Source of the DNA: Seminavis robusta
Lineage: Eukaryota > Bacillariophyta > Bacillariophyceae > Naviculales > Naviculaceae
Reading direction: 5' to 3'
Length of the DNA: 64,000 nt
Assembly (NCBI GenBank): GCA_903772945.1
Contig: CAICTM010000031.1
Location: 105,779 to 169,778, forward strand
The position numbers and the translations under genes were made by a program. The notes below the pieces were generated by a model. It was not told where the DNA came from. It was given only the letters and a program-made list of their open reading frames with translations, and ran no database searches. Position 1 is the first letter of the stretch. The number at the start of each line of letters is the position of its first letter. Of the stretch, positions 49,680 through 59,040 are shown one piece after another.

Positions 49680-51326
49680 TCATGGAGCTGATCCTTGCGA
49701 ATTATTCTCTTGGATTTTGGCTCTCAGCGCTGCAATTGTAGCCTTATGCTCTGCAATAGTGGCCTCGTGCTCTGCATTGGTAGCCTTGACAATTTCAATC
49801 TCAGTCTCAGTCCTCATCTGGTCTTGATTGTCGTCACCACCAGCGCCACCAGCACTTCCTTCAGACCCTTTGATTTCTTGTTCCATTTTCTTGTCTGAAT
49901 CATCCCTCCCTTGGGGCTTCTTACTGGGGGGCTCCTTCATATGGCCCGGCTCTTTCTCTTTCTCAGTTGTTCCAACTGTCCCATTGTATTCTTCCTCAAT
50001 TGTAGCCTGATTCTCTGCAATAGTTGCCCCCTGCTCTGTATTGGCAGCCTTGACAAATTCAACCTCGGTCCTCAGCTGGTCTTGGCCATCATCGCCAGCA
50101 TTTTTTCCCTCAGACCCTTTGATTTCTTGTTCCAATTTTTCGTCTGAATCATCCCTCCCATGGGGCTTCTTACTGTGGGGATCCTTCAGATGGCCCGGCT
50201 CACCCTCTTTATGGGCTGGAACAACTGTCCCATTGTCTTCTTCCTCAATTGTAGCCTGATTCTCTTCAATAGTTGCCCCCTGCTCTGTATTGGCAGCCTT
50301 GACAATTTCAATCTCGGTCCTCAGCTGGTCTTGGCCATCATCGCCAGAATTTTTTCCTTCAGACCCGTTGATTTCTTGTTCCATTTTCTCATCTGAACCA
50401 TCCCTCCTGCAGCGCTTCTTACTGTGGGGCTCCTTGAGACGGCTCGGCTCTCTCTCTTTCCGCTTAGGAGGAACTGTCTCCTTGTATTCATCCTCATCCG
50501 AATCATCCCCTTCCCCTTCCTCATCCGAATCATCCTTCCTGTGGCGTCTGTTTCGGGGCCGGTAAAGCACTTTCTTGCGACGCCGGTTGTCATTTCCCTG
50601 CAGCTGTTGGATTTTCTCCCTCTCTAGTTGTTGGATTTTCTCATTCTGTAGCTGCTGGATTTTCTCACTCTGTAGCTGCATTTTTTCCTGGGTCATGACC
50701 AGCTTGTGGAGCAGCTGAAGTTTGCTTGGAACGGCTCCCTCATCTTCTTCCTTCTCATCAGAATTATCCCGCTCCAGTCGCTTATTCCGTTGGGATTTCC
50801 CTTGGAGATACTGGTATTCATCCTCCTGCTGTTGAATGTAGGAACGGTTCTTCAGCTTGACTACAGCTGGCTTCCCCGCCTTCCCTGCCTGACCAGTGGT
50901 GCCAGCATTATCATAGAGCCCTTGATACTCGTCATAACTGACCGCCACAGATTCAGTCTCGTCATTATCAGAAGAATTTTTGCTTCCAAGCAGACCCATT
51001 TCTTGTGCCGTCCGGACCCTTGGAAAACCACACCACAAGAATCCAATGGCATTAAGGGCAGCAATTCGTTCCTTGCTGAGCCTGTTTCTCCTTCTCTCTT
51101 GCCTCTGACAGGTTACCCAGCGCCCAAGCAATGGAACACTTGCAGGAACTCCACAGTGACCATGCTCCTTCTTGTACTCCTTGAGCTGCTCAAACCGGTC
51201 CTTCCAGCTTGCGTATTTTCCGTACCCTGCTCTGTTTCTATTCGAGGTCTTCTTGGGTGGAGAATTGCCATTGGATGAAGAATCGCCTTCTCTCCTAACA
51301 AAGGTGGATGGGGGGCTAGATGACAT
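49680..51326 (-). CDS. HA-domain protein with three C-terminal acidic repeats
   Basis: About 548 residues from ATG 51326 (MSSSPPSTFVRRE), chosen because it aligns with the left paralog; the frame runs to an ATG at 51458. The HA domain is FEQLKEYKKEHGHCGVPASV, LGRWVTCQRQERRRNR, IAALNAIGFLWCGFP. A Gln/Lys coiled coil (EKMQLQSEKIQQLQNEKIQQ) and basic RRRKK region follow. The last 250 residues are three imperfect copies of a unit of about 83 residues containing EQEIKGSEGK, DDGQDQ(L/M)RTE and KAANTEQGATI. The unit is absent from the truncated left copy except as decayed DNA. The function is unknown; nucleic-acid binding is inferred from the HA domain. TATATATA lies at 51348-51355, 22 bp upstream. 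Confidence 0.8.
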   Translation of the reverse strand: MSSSPPSTFVRREGDSSSNGNSPPKKTSNRNRAGYGKYASWKDRFEQLKEYKKEHGHCGVPASVPLLGRWVTCQRQERRRNRLSKERIAALNAIGFLWCGFPRVRTAQEMGLLGSKNSSDNDETESVAVSYDEYQGLYDNAGTTGQAGKAGKPAVVKLKNRSYIQQQEDEYQYLQGKSQRNKRLERDNSDEKEEDEGAVPSKLQLLHKLVMTQEKMQLQSEKIQQLQNEKIQQLEREKIQQLQGNDNRRRKKVLYRPRNRRHRKDDSDEEGEGDDSDEDEYKETVPPKRKEREPSRLKEPHSKKRCRRDGSDEKMEQEINGSEGKNSGDDGQDQLRTEIEIVKAANTEQGATIEENQATIEEEDNGTVVPAHKEGEPGHLKDPHSKKPHGRDDSDEKLEQEIKGSEGKNAGDDGQDQLRTEVEFVKAANTEQGATIAENQATIEEEYNGTVGTTEKEKEPGHMKEPPSKKPQGRDDSDKKMEQEIKGSEGSAGGAGGDDNQDQMRTETEIEIVKATNAEHEATIAEHKATIAALRAKIQENNSQGSAP

Positions 51327-51458
51327 GGTGGGGAGATGGACATCAAATATATATATAGATAGCATCGAAGTACCACAACTTGTACAAGAAATTGAACACG
51401 AAAGGTCGTCACGGGGGGACAGCTTAACGTAGTGAAGCTTCGCGCGAAAAGGGCGCAT

Positions 51459-53015
51459 GCACCTCTGCAGTGCAGCCCCGATTCCTCACTTTTGTTCTTT
51501 TCTTGGATCGATCGATCTTTGTGAAGAAGCTTATGCAAATTGATCCACTCCAAGTGAGCTTTAGAGCAATAACACTAGTAATGCTGCTTCAAAGCCCAAC
51601 TTGGTGTGCCTTCTAGCTCTAGCACCATAGGCACAGTCACAGGCCAGTCCACATGAGCTGATGTTGTAGGTCACTGAAAGTAGCTCTCGAGTAGCCCACA
51701 AGATATCGATTCAAGAACTTATCGCGTGAAGATCTCACAGTCTACCTGTATGGACGAAACGTGTGCCCGAGATACAGGTAGTCGCTTCTGCTCCGGTTCG
51801 CCAAGCACATCCTGGCGATGCGGCCCCGCATCTGTTCAGGGTTCGGGTGAACGACAGCATGGTACATACCGTCCGAGCCCTAATACATGTACCGACGGCT
51901 ACTATGATAGCTAGCTATCTATGGTAGAGACGCGTCCTCACTATGCCAACTACTATAGCTAGCTAGTACTGTCAGAACTAAGCATTATGCATACAGTGTA
52001 CCGTACTCGTAGCTGGCTAGGGCATCCACCAACATCATAAAACCACGAGAGTAGGGACAATTTCTGCTTTGCAGGTTGCATTCTCCAGGATTTGGGAAAA
52101 GCGACAACTTCGCGTCCTCCTTGACCATGACGAACCGAAAAACTTGGCTGTCTGTCTTGGGGAGATGGTGTATGGTACCGGTACGGTACGTCGATTGGCT
52201 AAAGAAACCACCACCAGAAGCCCTCGATCCTGTAGCATCTCTTGTATCGCACCCCCACCCCCAGGGCTCCTGCGTGAGATGGCCTAGCCGCATGATGAGC
52301 GGCGACAAGCCGAGGATCCGAGCCCTTCGTCCGTTGTGGCGTTGTGGCGTCCTGCCGATAGCCCGCACCGGTACCCAGTAGCATGGAAAGACGAACCAAG
52401 CAACCAAACAGCCTTTTACGTACGGTTCCTTAGATGGTGGGATTGGAGAGTGAAGTGTCCAGGCCCAAAGATAGCCATCGCAACTCGGAAAACCAAGCAA
52501 AATGCTGTCTGAACTTCAAGTGGTCCTCCATCCATCATTTCATTTCAGTACAGTACATGTATGGGTAGAACATGTTCGGTTAGTTGTGCAGAGGAGAGTC
52601 GATTCCGTTCGATGACTGGGTTGCTAGCTATAGCTACCTGGTAGTTTTATCGCTGCTAGCTAGTCTATCGTACCAGCTCCGCCTCCCCCGGGCTCCATGG
52701 CATGAGGGTGCTGGTACGACCGGCTATCACTACCGTTATGCATACATCTAACATCTAACAACCAACAGCTCATGTAACGTAGCTTCATTGCGACACAACA
52801 TGTGGCAAGATTGAAGGACCAATGCTCGGTTGTCACACTGGAATGTTCAATGCAAATCATAAATTTAATTAGCTCACCTGCTGAGACTTACTTACGTTAG
52901 ATACCAGAATCCAAACCTATGTAACTCCTGGCGGGAGCGCAAAAGCCAAGCGATTGGCACCAAACTCCGGCCTCGCATTTTGTAGTGCCGAAACTGTGCC
53001 GAATGACACACATCC
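51459..53015. other. 1.5-kb spacer with dense CTAG/GTAC motifs
   Basis: No convincing gene; frames at 51985-52500 overlap on both strands without motifs. TAGCTAGCTATC at 51908, CTAGCTAG at 51957, GGTACCGGTACGGTACG at 52174, GCTAGCTATAGCTACC at 52622. Confidence 0.55.
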
Positions 53016-55443
53016 ATGGACCATGGACAAGAGAAGTGGTACGAAGAGGCCCAGTCCAGGGATCATTTTGATTCTAACGTTCAGAAAACCACTTTCAATA
53101 AGCTAAAGATCAAGGGAATGGCCAAGGAGAAAACGATAATGAAGATGACAAGTCGAGGGAACCAAGTTCGTATACCGTATCTTCTTCTGTTATGGGCAGC
53201 ATGTTGGGTATCTTGGGTTTCTGGAGCCCATCATCATCGGGCCATCAGGGGGGAACAATTGCGAGGACGTCCAGCAATGAAGATTAGAGCAAGCACAGTC
53301 ATTGAATGGGATCAATCCGATGACAGCAAGAGTGCTACAGACAAACAAACTCCAAAGAAACATCGACAATTGTACACAGATCATTCGCGAATAGGTGCTA
53401 TTGGAACCGACGCCGAAGATCCCTTTTTTGAATCGGACGCAGCCGACAATAACGATTTGCATCATCACCGTCTTGCGTCTCCGAATGCACCTTCCACACC
53501 GGTCGGAAATATGAATGGCAGCAGCAGCTATGTTTGGAACGGCACTGCTATGGTGGATCGTTCCATGAACTGGACCATTGGCGGTGTCATTGCCATGGGT
53601 GAAGTTGATCTGGAGAGTACAAAATCCCTCACAGAAACTGGACCTAATCCTCCATCGATCGCTCCTTTGATTGGCCCTGATGACGGTACTGTGGTCTTGT
53701 CAGCCGCCGAAGAGGCACAATTGGCCGGAACGACCATTATCTCGAGTGCCCAGGAAAGCTTGGCGGCTGGCCGGAAAGGGAAAATGAGCGGAAAGAATAG
53801 CGCCAAAGCAACCGCTGGAGGGAAGTCCAGGACAGGTGGCAGTGTCAAAGGAGCAAAAGGAGCAAAAGGGAGCTCTTCCTTATCGGCCACTGCCTTCAGC
53901 GGCGACTCCAAAAGTGCCAAAGTAAAGGGATCCGCCAAAAAGTCATCATTGCAGGCTACTGCTTTCTCTTCGGCGAGTCAAAAGTCCAAAATGAAATCTA
54001 CAGCTGGCGCCCAATCCATGTCGGCATTCGGGGTATTCGGTGCAAGTGGAGGAAAAGGTGGCAAGGGAGGAGGCATGATGAGTTTCTCCAACAGCGCTAC
54101 AACTCTTGTGTCGGCTAGTTCACTCAATCCCGAAGAAGAGAACGTCACAACTCCACCAGTGCCCGCCCCTACCAGCACTACTGTCGTTTCGAGCTCATTC
54201 GAGGCAGCACCCACTCCCGTCATTGCGGCAGCGACTGGTAGTGACAGTGACTACCCTCCAACCCGAGGCGGTGCCTTGGAAGCAGACTGCAATGCCATCC
54301 GGCAAGGAAAAGCCGACAAGAATACACCCGGCATGGAAGCGTTTACCATCCAAGCCGACTGGATACTGGCCGAGGGAGCCGACTTTGAGACTGTGGCGGC
54401 AGATGTGAAACAGTACCTGCAAACCAAGGTGGCTCCTCCCATTGCAGGTTGTGACGAGCGCCGTAGACGTCGAGGAAGAAGGCGCCAATTGACCCGACGA
54501 AGTCTTCAGTTCATCAGTACCCAATCCATAGTCTCCAATGTGTTGTTTGAAAGTCCCAGTCGTGATGGTAAGATATTTGACAGTACAAGTACCGGCTTTC
54601 ATTTGAACCTGCATTGTATCTGACAAGCTGTATGCTTCCACTATCTTATTTGCAGGAGAAGGCTTGTGTTCCACCAGCTCGCCCAACAGTTGCCATGCGA
54701 CCCAAACAGTGGCCGAAATCTACTACCATGGAGTCGATTCAGGGATCGGCATGCGCCTCTTGGCATTCCTTCAGGCTGCAGGGAATTTCGATGTGAACGA
54801 CCTTCTCGCAGTCAAGAATCTCGTGGTGTTGGACAGCGACAGCAATCCAGTAGGAGGCTCCAATCTGCCGACTGGGGCTGGCAATTCGGGTGGTAGCGGC
54901 GGCAGTGGTTCCAATGCAGGCACAACGTTTGAAAGCAACGCCGCCGCCGTCGCAGCAGAGCAGCCGGAGGTGGAGGAAGGTGTCACCCCGTGGACCAAAA
55001 CTATTCTGGTAGTTGGTGTGTCTGCAGCCAGTGCTTTTTTCGGCACAATTCTCTTCTACATTGTCTGCCGACGCTGCCGAGAAAGACGAGACTTCCAATC
55101 AATGCCACGACCGGACGAGGGAGAGCAAATGCCCGACAAAATTGGTTCCAAGACCTGGCTAAACGACGACGATGCTGAAAGTACCGATGATGAGGGTTTC
55201 TCGAACATGGCTCTGAAAGGAAGCATCGCTACAGCGGCGAAGACGGCAAAGGAAAAAGAAGCAGAAGTACATATGAATTGTCACGGAGACACCCACATCT
55301 GTGCTTCCTCGTATTGCGAAGTTTGCAGTTTGTCTGGCCCGCCACAGATTCAATTTGTCTCTTCGGCGGCGACTGACCCATACAACGAGCTCCCCGAGGA
55401 CGCAACACGTACCTACTATGCCGAAGATACCGTGAGACTGTGA
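53016..55443 (+). CDS. Type I membrane protein with silaffin-like Lys/Ser/Gly centre (two exons)
   Basis: Exon 1 53016-54567 and exon 2 54656-55443 join across an 88-nt GTAAGA...GCAG intron, giving about 779 residues. A signal peptide or anchor (IPYLLLLWAACWVSWVSGA) lies about residue 53; in-frame ATGs nearer to it (for example 53118) may be the true start. The centre (about 250-360) is low complexity and rich in Lys, Ser, Gly and Ala: KGAKGAKGSSS, SKSAKVKGSAKKSS, GGKGGKGGG. A Cys-flanked globular region (ADCNAIRQGK to APPIAGCDE), an Arg cluster (RRRRRGRRRQLTRRSL), a Gly/Ser linker, a membrane helix (ILVVGVSAASAFFGTILFYI) and an acidic cytosolic tail follow. Lys/Ser-rich secreted proteins occur in diatom biosilica; that role is inference. 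Confidence 0.78.
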
Positions 55444-56469
55444 TCGACTCGACTCCACCTAGGAAGTATGTAACGGTAGACTTGCCTCGATACGGAGCAA
55501 CGAGGCAGTGGACACACGGGAAATGGGCTGGCCACCGATTGCCCAACAAGCTCCGAATCGAATCATGGTCACGGCTGACCTGATAGGACACCGCAAATTC
55601 AATCTTTCTTGCATGAGAAACTTTTTAAAACTAGTAGCTGGAATTGGGAATGCACGACGCTGTGGCTGTTTCCGTCCTCTTGGCAGGACCACGTTTGCTT
55701 TTCTCGTACGGGAAGAGGGCGAAACGAAACGAAAGGCGCAGCATCTTGCGCCGTCTCTAGCTAGAGTATTCCTCCCTGAAATTGAGACGTAAACCTGAAG
55801 TGCCACCCACCAATGACAACAATGCATGTTCTGCACAGCCGAAGCTTCCAGATATTGTTTTTGAAGCAAGCGGGACCTTGTCTCCTACTGTACCGGTTGC
55901 TCGACCTTGTCTCCTAGCTGGAGAGGGCATTCCCGCCCCCGTAGTAACCTCTTCGTGCACAGGTTTGCACAGGTCACCACAACAACTTACATGCCAGAGC
56001 TTGCCCTAAGATGGATACTACCATAATTATGGGCTACCACTAGCTAGTACGGTACAACTACAACTATTATAACTACTACTACATGTGTAAAGAATGAAGC
56101 CATGATTTTTGTTTGTAAAGATTGTCTACTATGTGTTATTGTTTTTATGTCTATGTTTGGTAGTACTTAAGATTGTAGCATAGCATCAACAATGATAGAG
56201 GTTGGTTGTCAGGTGTCACGGGTATTAACTTTGGACTTTCGTCTTGTGGAGGACGTTCGGACAAGCACTCTGCAATAGAGGCTGCCTAGCACAGGAACCA
56301 CAAACCTGGCTACCTTTATGTGACCCTTCAATTGAACCAACTGTATTCATCTCCGCAAAATTGTTGTATAGCCCTGCACCCCACCAGATGCTTGCTCATT
56401 GTGTATTGTAATAATGTGTTAGTAATCCCCGCAATCCGTCGCTGCCGCCCCCACTTACCTGTTGTTGTC
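55444..56469. other. Intergenic spacer
   Basis: No supportable gene. CTAGCTAG motifs at 55757 and 56040; T-rich 56105-56160. Confidence 0.55.
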
Positions 56470-57258
56470 CTAGACTGGAATGTACCGGTCAGGCTTTCGT
56501 ACTCGACGTCCAGAAAGAGTTGTTGTTGTCTGAACTGTTGTTTGCTGCTGTGTGTCCGTCACAGGTTGTGCCGTCGTCTTCTTCTTCTTGCCCTTCGCCT
56601 TTGGCTTTGTCGACTTCTTGGCCACCGCGCGTCTACGTGTATTATTTCTAGGTTGCACTGCCACTCGCTGTGGCTTCTTCATTTGTTCTGCGATTCTCTG
56701 AGATGCAATCGCCGCCATGCGTCTCTTTGACCGCCGCAATGTTGATTGTGCTGCGTCCACATTGCCCTCCTCATCGACTCGGTTGTCGACCAGTGGTTCT
56801 TCAGCATCAACTTGTTGTTGTTCCTCGACCTCGACCAGTGGTTCTTCAGCTACCACTTGGCCAGTCACGAATTCGTAATCCATCTCGTCCGAGGCAACGC
56901 CTGTCTCCAATCGGAGTGTCTTGTGACGCCGCATGGATTCCTTGACAAGGTCTCCACCATCCTTCATCAATGCTGCGAGAATGTCGTTGGGTACCACTCC
57001 AAGTAGCACACCATTCATCATTCGCATCTCCAATACGAATGGTTGTTGTCCCTCCACACGAATCTTGAAGTGTTGCACAAACCACTTTTGAATGTATGGG
57101 ACCACTGCTGTGCATGTGGGCACCACCGCTGCTTCGGATGTGACTGTGGAATCGGATGCCATCTTGTTGTCGTCGATTGTCGAGACTTTTTCTATTGCCT
57201 CGTCGTCTTTAGTTGTTGTTGGTTGTTGATCTACTTCTACGGGTGCTGCATCTTCCAT
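56470..57258 (-). CDS. Unknown basic-tailed protein, possible continuation of the upstream ORF
   Basis: The frame is open from about 57330; the first ATG is at 57258 (MEDAAPVEVDQQ). It encodes about 262 residues: an acidic N-terminus, a globular part (YIQKWFVQHFKIRVEGQQPF, RMMNGVLLGVVPNDILAALM), two AEEPLV repeats, and a Lys/Arg-rich tail (RRSKRRMAAIASQR, KKSTKPKAKGKKKK) ending GRRVRKPDRYIPV. That ending recalls linker sequences in retroelement polyproteins. It overlaps the end of the 57318-58229 ORF in another frame, so it may be produced by -1 frameshifting, by splicing, or be the second half of a frameshifted gene. Function unknown. Confidence 0.5.
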   Translation of the reverse strand: MEDAAPVEVDQQPTTTKDDEAIEKVSTIDDNKMASDSTVTSEAAVVPTCTAVVPYIQKWFVQHFKIRVEGQQPFVLEMRMMNGVLLGVVPNDILAALMKDGGDLVKESMRRHKTLRLETGVASDEMDYEFVTGQVVAEEPLVEVEEQQQVDAEEPLVDNRVDEEGNVDAAQSTLRRSKRRMAAIASQRIAEQMKKPQRVAVQPRNNTRRRAVAKKSTKPKAKGKKKKTTAQPVTDTQQQTTVQTTTTLSGRRVRKPDRYIPV

Positions 57259-57317
57259 GCAGACGTCCTTGACCTTGCGATAGACAAATCGCCGCTTGGC
57301 AATCTGTTCTCGCGTAT

Positions 57318-58229
57318 TCAAGGTGCAATTTCATCGTCAGCGTTGCGCTGAATTCCTCCATGATGCAAGTGGCACATGGCGAGTTCGAACATGTAAGTGT
57401 TCTTTTCGTTGACCATGAACCAGTGGGCGACTTGCTTGTCGTTTCCTTTCTTCGCCTGGATGAAACGGACAAGTCCCTCGAGGTCTTGATGCACGGCATC
57501 AATTTGAATGTACAGTTGGGCTTGTCGTAGGTATGCTTTGTCGCTTTGGAACCATTTGTTGTAGGTGATCCATTTGGTCACTTGTTGGTATCCGTACTCT
57601 TGAATCAACTGCACGAGATCCAAGACGCGTTCGTGGGGTGTGGGTGTGCCGACGGAAATGAATTGTTGTTGGGCTTCCTGCCAGAATTCGTATCGAGCCT
57701 GTGGCACATGTTTCTTCATGTCTCGATAGACACAGCTATTTTCCTCTTGTTCACTCTTGTCAGAAGAGTACCCCACTACGGTGTTGACAGGAGCAAAGGA
57801 TAAACGGTTTCCATTGCTCCGTTCGGTGTCTTGACCGTAATGGGCCTTCCAGCGAGAATTGGCTGATTGACTGGGTTGGATGCGACAGCCTTTGGGCCGG
57901 TGCTGGTTGTATTTGTCGTATCCGTAGTGACCATGCTGATCTGCAGGAACCAGGGAAAGGTCGTAGGCACCTAGGCAGCGACCGTGCTGCTGGAACTCCA
58001 CATCAGGATGCTCTCTGTGCAACAGTGCCGCGGTTTCGACGAATGTCTTGTCCAACTCGTCCAGTTGGAATGTTGGGACTTCCTCTGCAGCAGGAACATC
58101 CTTGTTGTTGTTGTTGCCCGTCATCTCCTTGGCGACCTGGAGAACGGGGGTCTTCTTGGTGTTGCTGTTGTTGTTGTCGGTGGTCCATGACCATGAGATC
58201 AGCTTGATGATAGAAGAAGAGAACTTCAT
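57318..58229 (-). CDS. Unknown protein, 303 residues
   Basis: ATG 58229 to TGA 57318. It starts with a short hydrophobic segment (MKFSSSIIKLISWSW) that is too weak for a confident signal peptide, then an Asn-rich stretch. A globular body follows: GRCLGAYDLSLVPADQHGHY, RYEFWQEAQQQFISVGTPTP, RVLDLVQLIQEYGYQQVTKW, AHWFMVNEKNTYMFELAMCH. The His/Tyr/Trp-rich composition is unusual. No family recognised. Its last codons overlap the open frame of the following ORF (56470-57258), suggesting the two are functionally or historically one gene. Confidence 0.6.
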   Translation of the reverse strand: MKFSSSIIKLISWSWTTDNNNSNTKKTPVLQVAKEMTGNNNNKDVPAAEEVPTFQLDELDKTFVETAALLHREHPDVEFQQHGRCLGAYDLSLVPADQHGHYGYDKYNQHRPKGCRIQPSQSANSRWKAHYGQDTERSNGNRLSFAPVNTVVGYSSDKSEQEENSCVYRDMKKHVPQARYEFWQEAQQQFISVGTPTPHERVLDLVQLIQEYGYQQVTKWITYNKWFQSDKAYLRQAQLYIQIDAVHQDLEGLVRFIQAKKGNDKQVAHWFMVNEKNTYMFELAMCHLHHGGIQRNADDEIAP

Positions 58230-59040
58230 TTTGCAATTGATAGGTATTGAATAGAAGATTGATAGAAAGGTAAAAGTAGACTTGAATAAGGTCTGGGGGG
58301 TTGATCTGGCCTAGGCTTATCAACAATCGTAAATCTTCCTTGTTCGGTTGGGTATGCAACTCTAGCAATCCGGTTGAACAAAAAAGTGAGCTCATCATGG
58401 TGACATCCCATTTTTCCACCCCAATTTTCAGATGACAGATTCTGCCAGATGGAAAATGACAGGTGACGAGACGAGACTGAGCCACTGATTAGCACCGATT
58501 TCATGCTCTAGCTAGACTACCCAAAACACCCAACAACACGCTTCCATGGGCCTCTCCGAGTACCGTAGTCCGGATGACAGGGGTACTGGAGGCTTGGTCA
58601 CGGTACGGGGTGTTTTGTTGTCTGAGATTATTGCTGTCTCTCGTTGCTGCTGCGGAGGCTGCAGAATCCTGCGGATCGGGCCGCGGAGTATCGATCGAAT
58701 CTTGAATGAAATAGCCACGACTGAAAGAGTTAAAATAATGAACGGCTGAATGACACCACCTTTAAACTTAAAAACCTTCAACCTGGACGCAGGGCAGGCA
58801 ACTGGCGCGTCCTCTAAATCCTTTATGGTGCGGGTCAATTTGCCACCAAAACTGTAAATCTCTGATTTCCCCCTCTTCGACTTTGTCATGAAGCTAAAGA
58901 CATGAAGACATGACAGACACCGTGAGCGGAAAAGGGGCGAATGGCAGAAATGTGATTGGTTAATCAAGCTATGACATCAGGAAGTATGTCGCAAAAATTC
59001 AAAAATACTTAACGTACCATTTATAAAGTTTACAGGACAA
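58230..59040. other. Divergent 5' region with a possible small gene
   Basis: Contains the candidate listed at 58512-58889. TTTATAAAG at 59020-59028 is a TATA-like box 13 bp before the first ATG of the transposase-like gene. That is too close for this ATG to be used from it, so ATG 59185 would fit better. Confidence 0.45.
58512..58889 (-). CDS. Possible small single-pass membrane protein
   Basis: 125 residues from ATG 58889 (MTKSKRGKSEIYSFGGKLTR). One hydrophobic segment (VIQPFIILTLSVVAISFKI, about 47-65) is followed by a basic stretch (RSILRGPIRRIL) and a Pro/Thr-rich end. It matches no family I know. Composition is reasonable for a protein, but length and lack of homology leave it doubtful; it could be chance. 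Confidence 0.3.
   Translation of the reverse strand: MTKSKRGKSEIYSFGGKLTRTIKDLEDAPVACPASRLKVFKFKGGVIQPFIILTLSVVAISFKIRSILRGPIRRILQPPQQQRETAIISDNKTPRTVTKPPVPLSSGLRYSERPMEACCWVFWVV

Noticed and set aside
51985-52500. Minus-strand 171-codon ORF
   Set aside because: Trp/Gly-rich random-looking translation in a CTAG/GTAC-rich spacer, with an overlapping plus ORF of similar quality.
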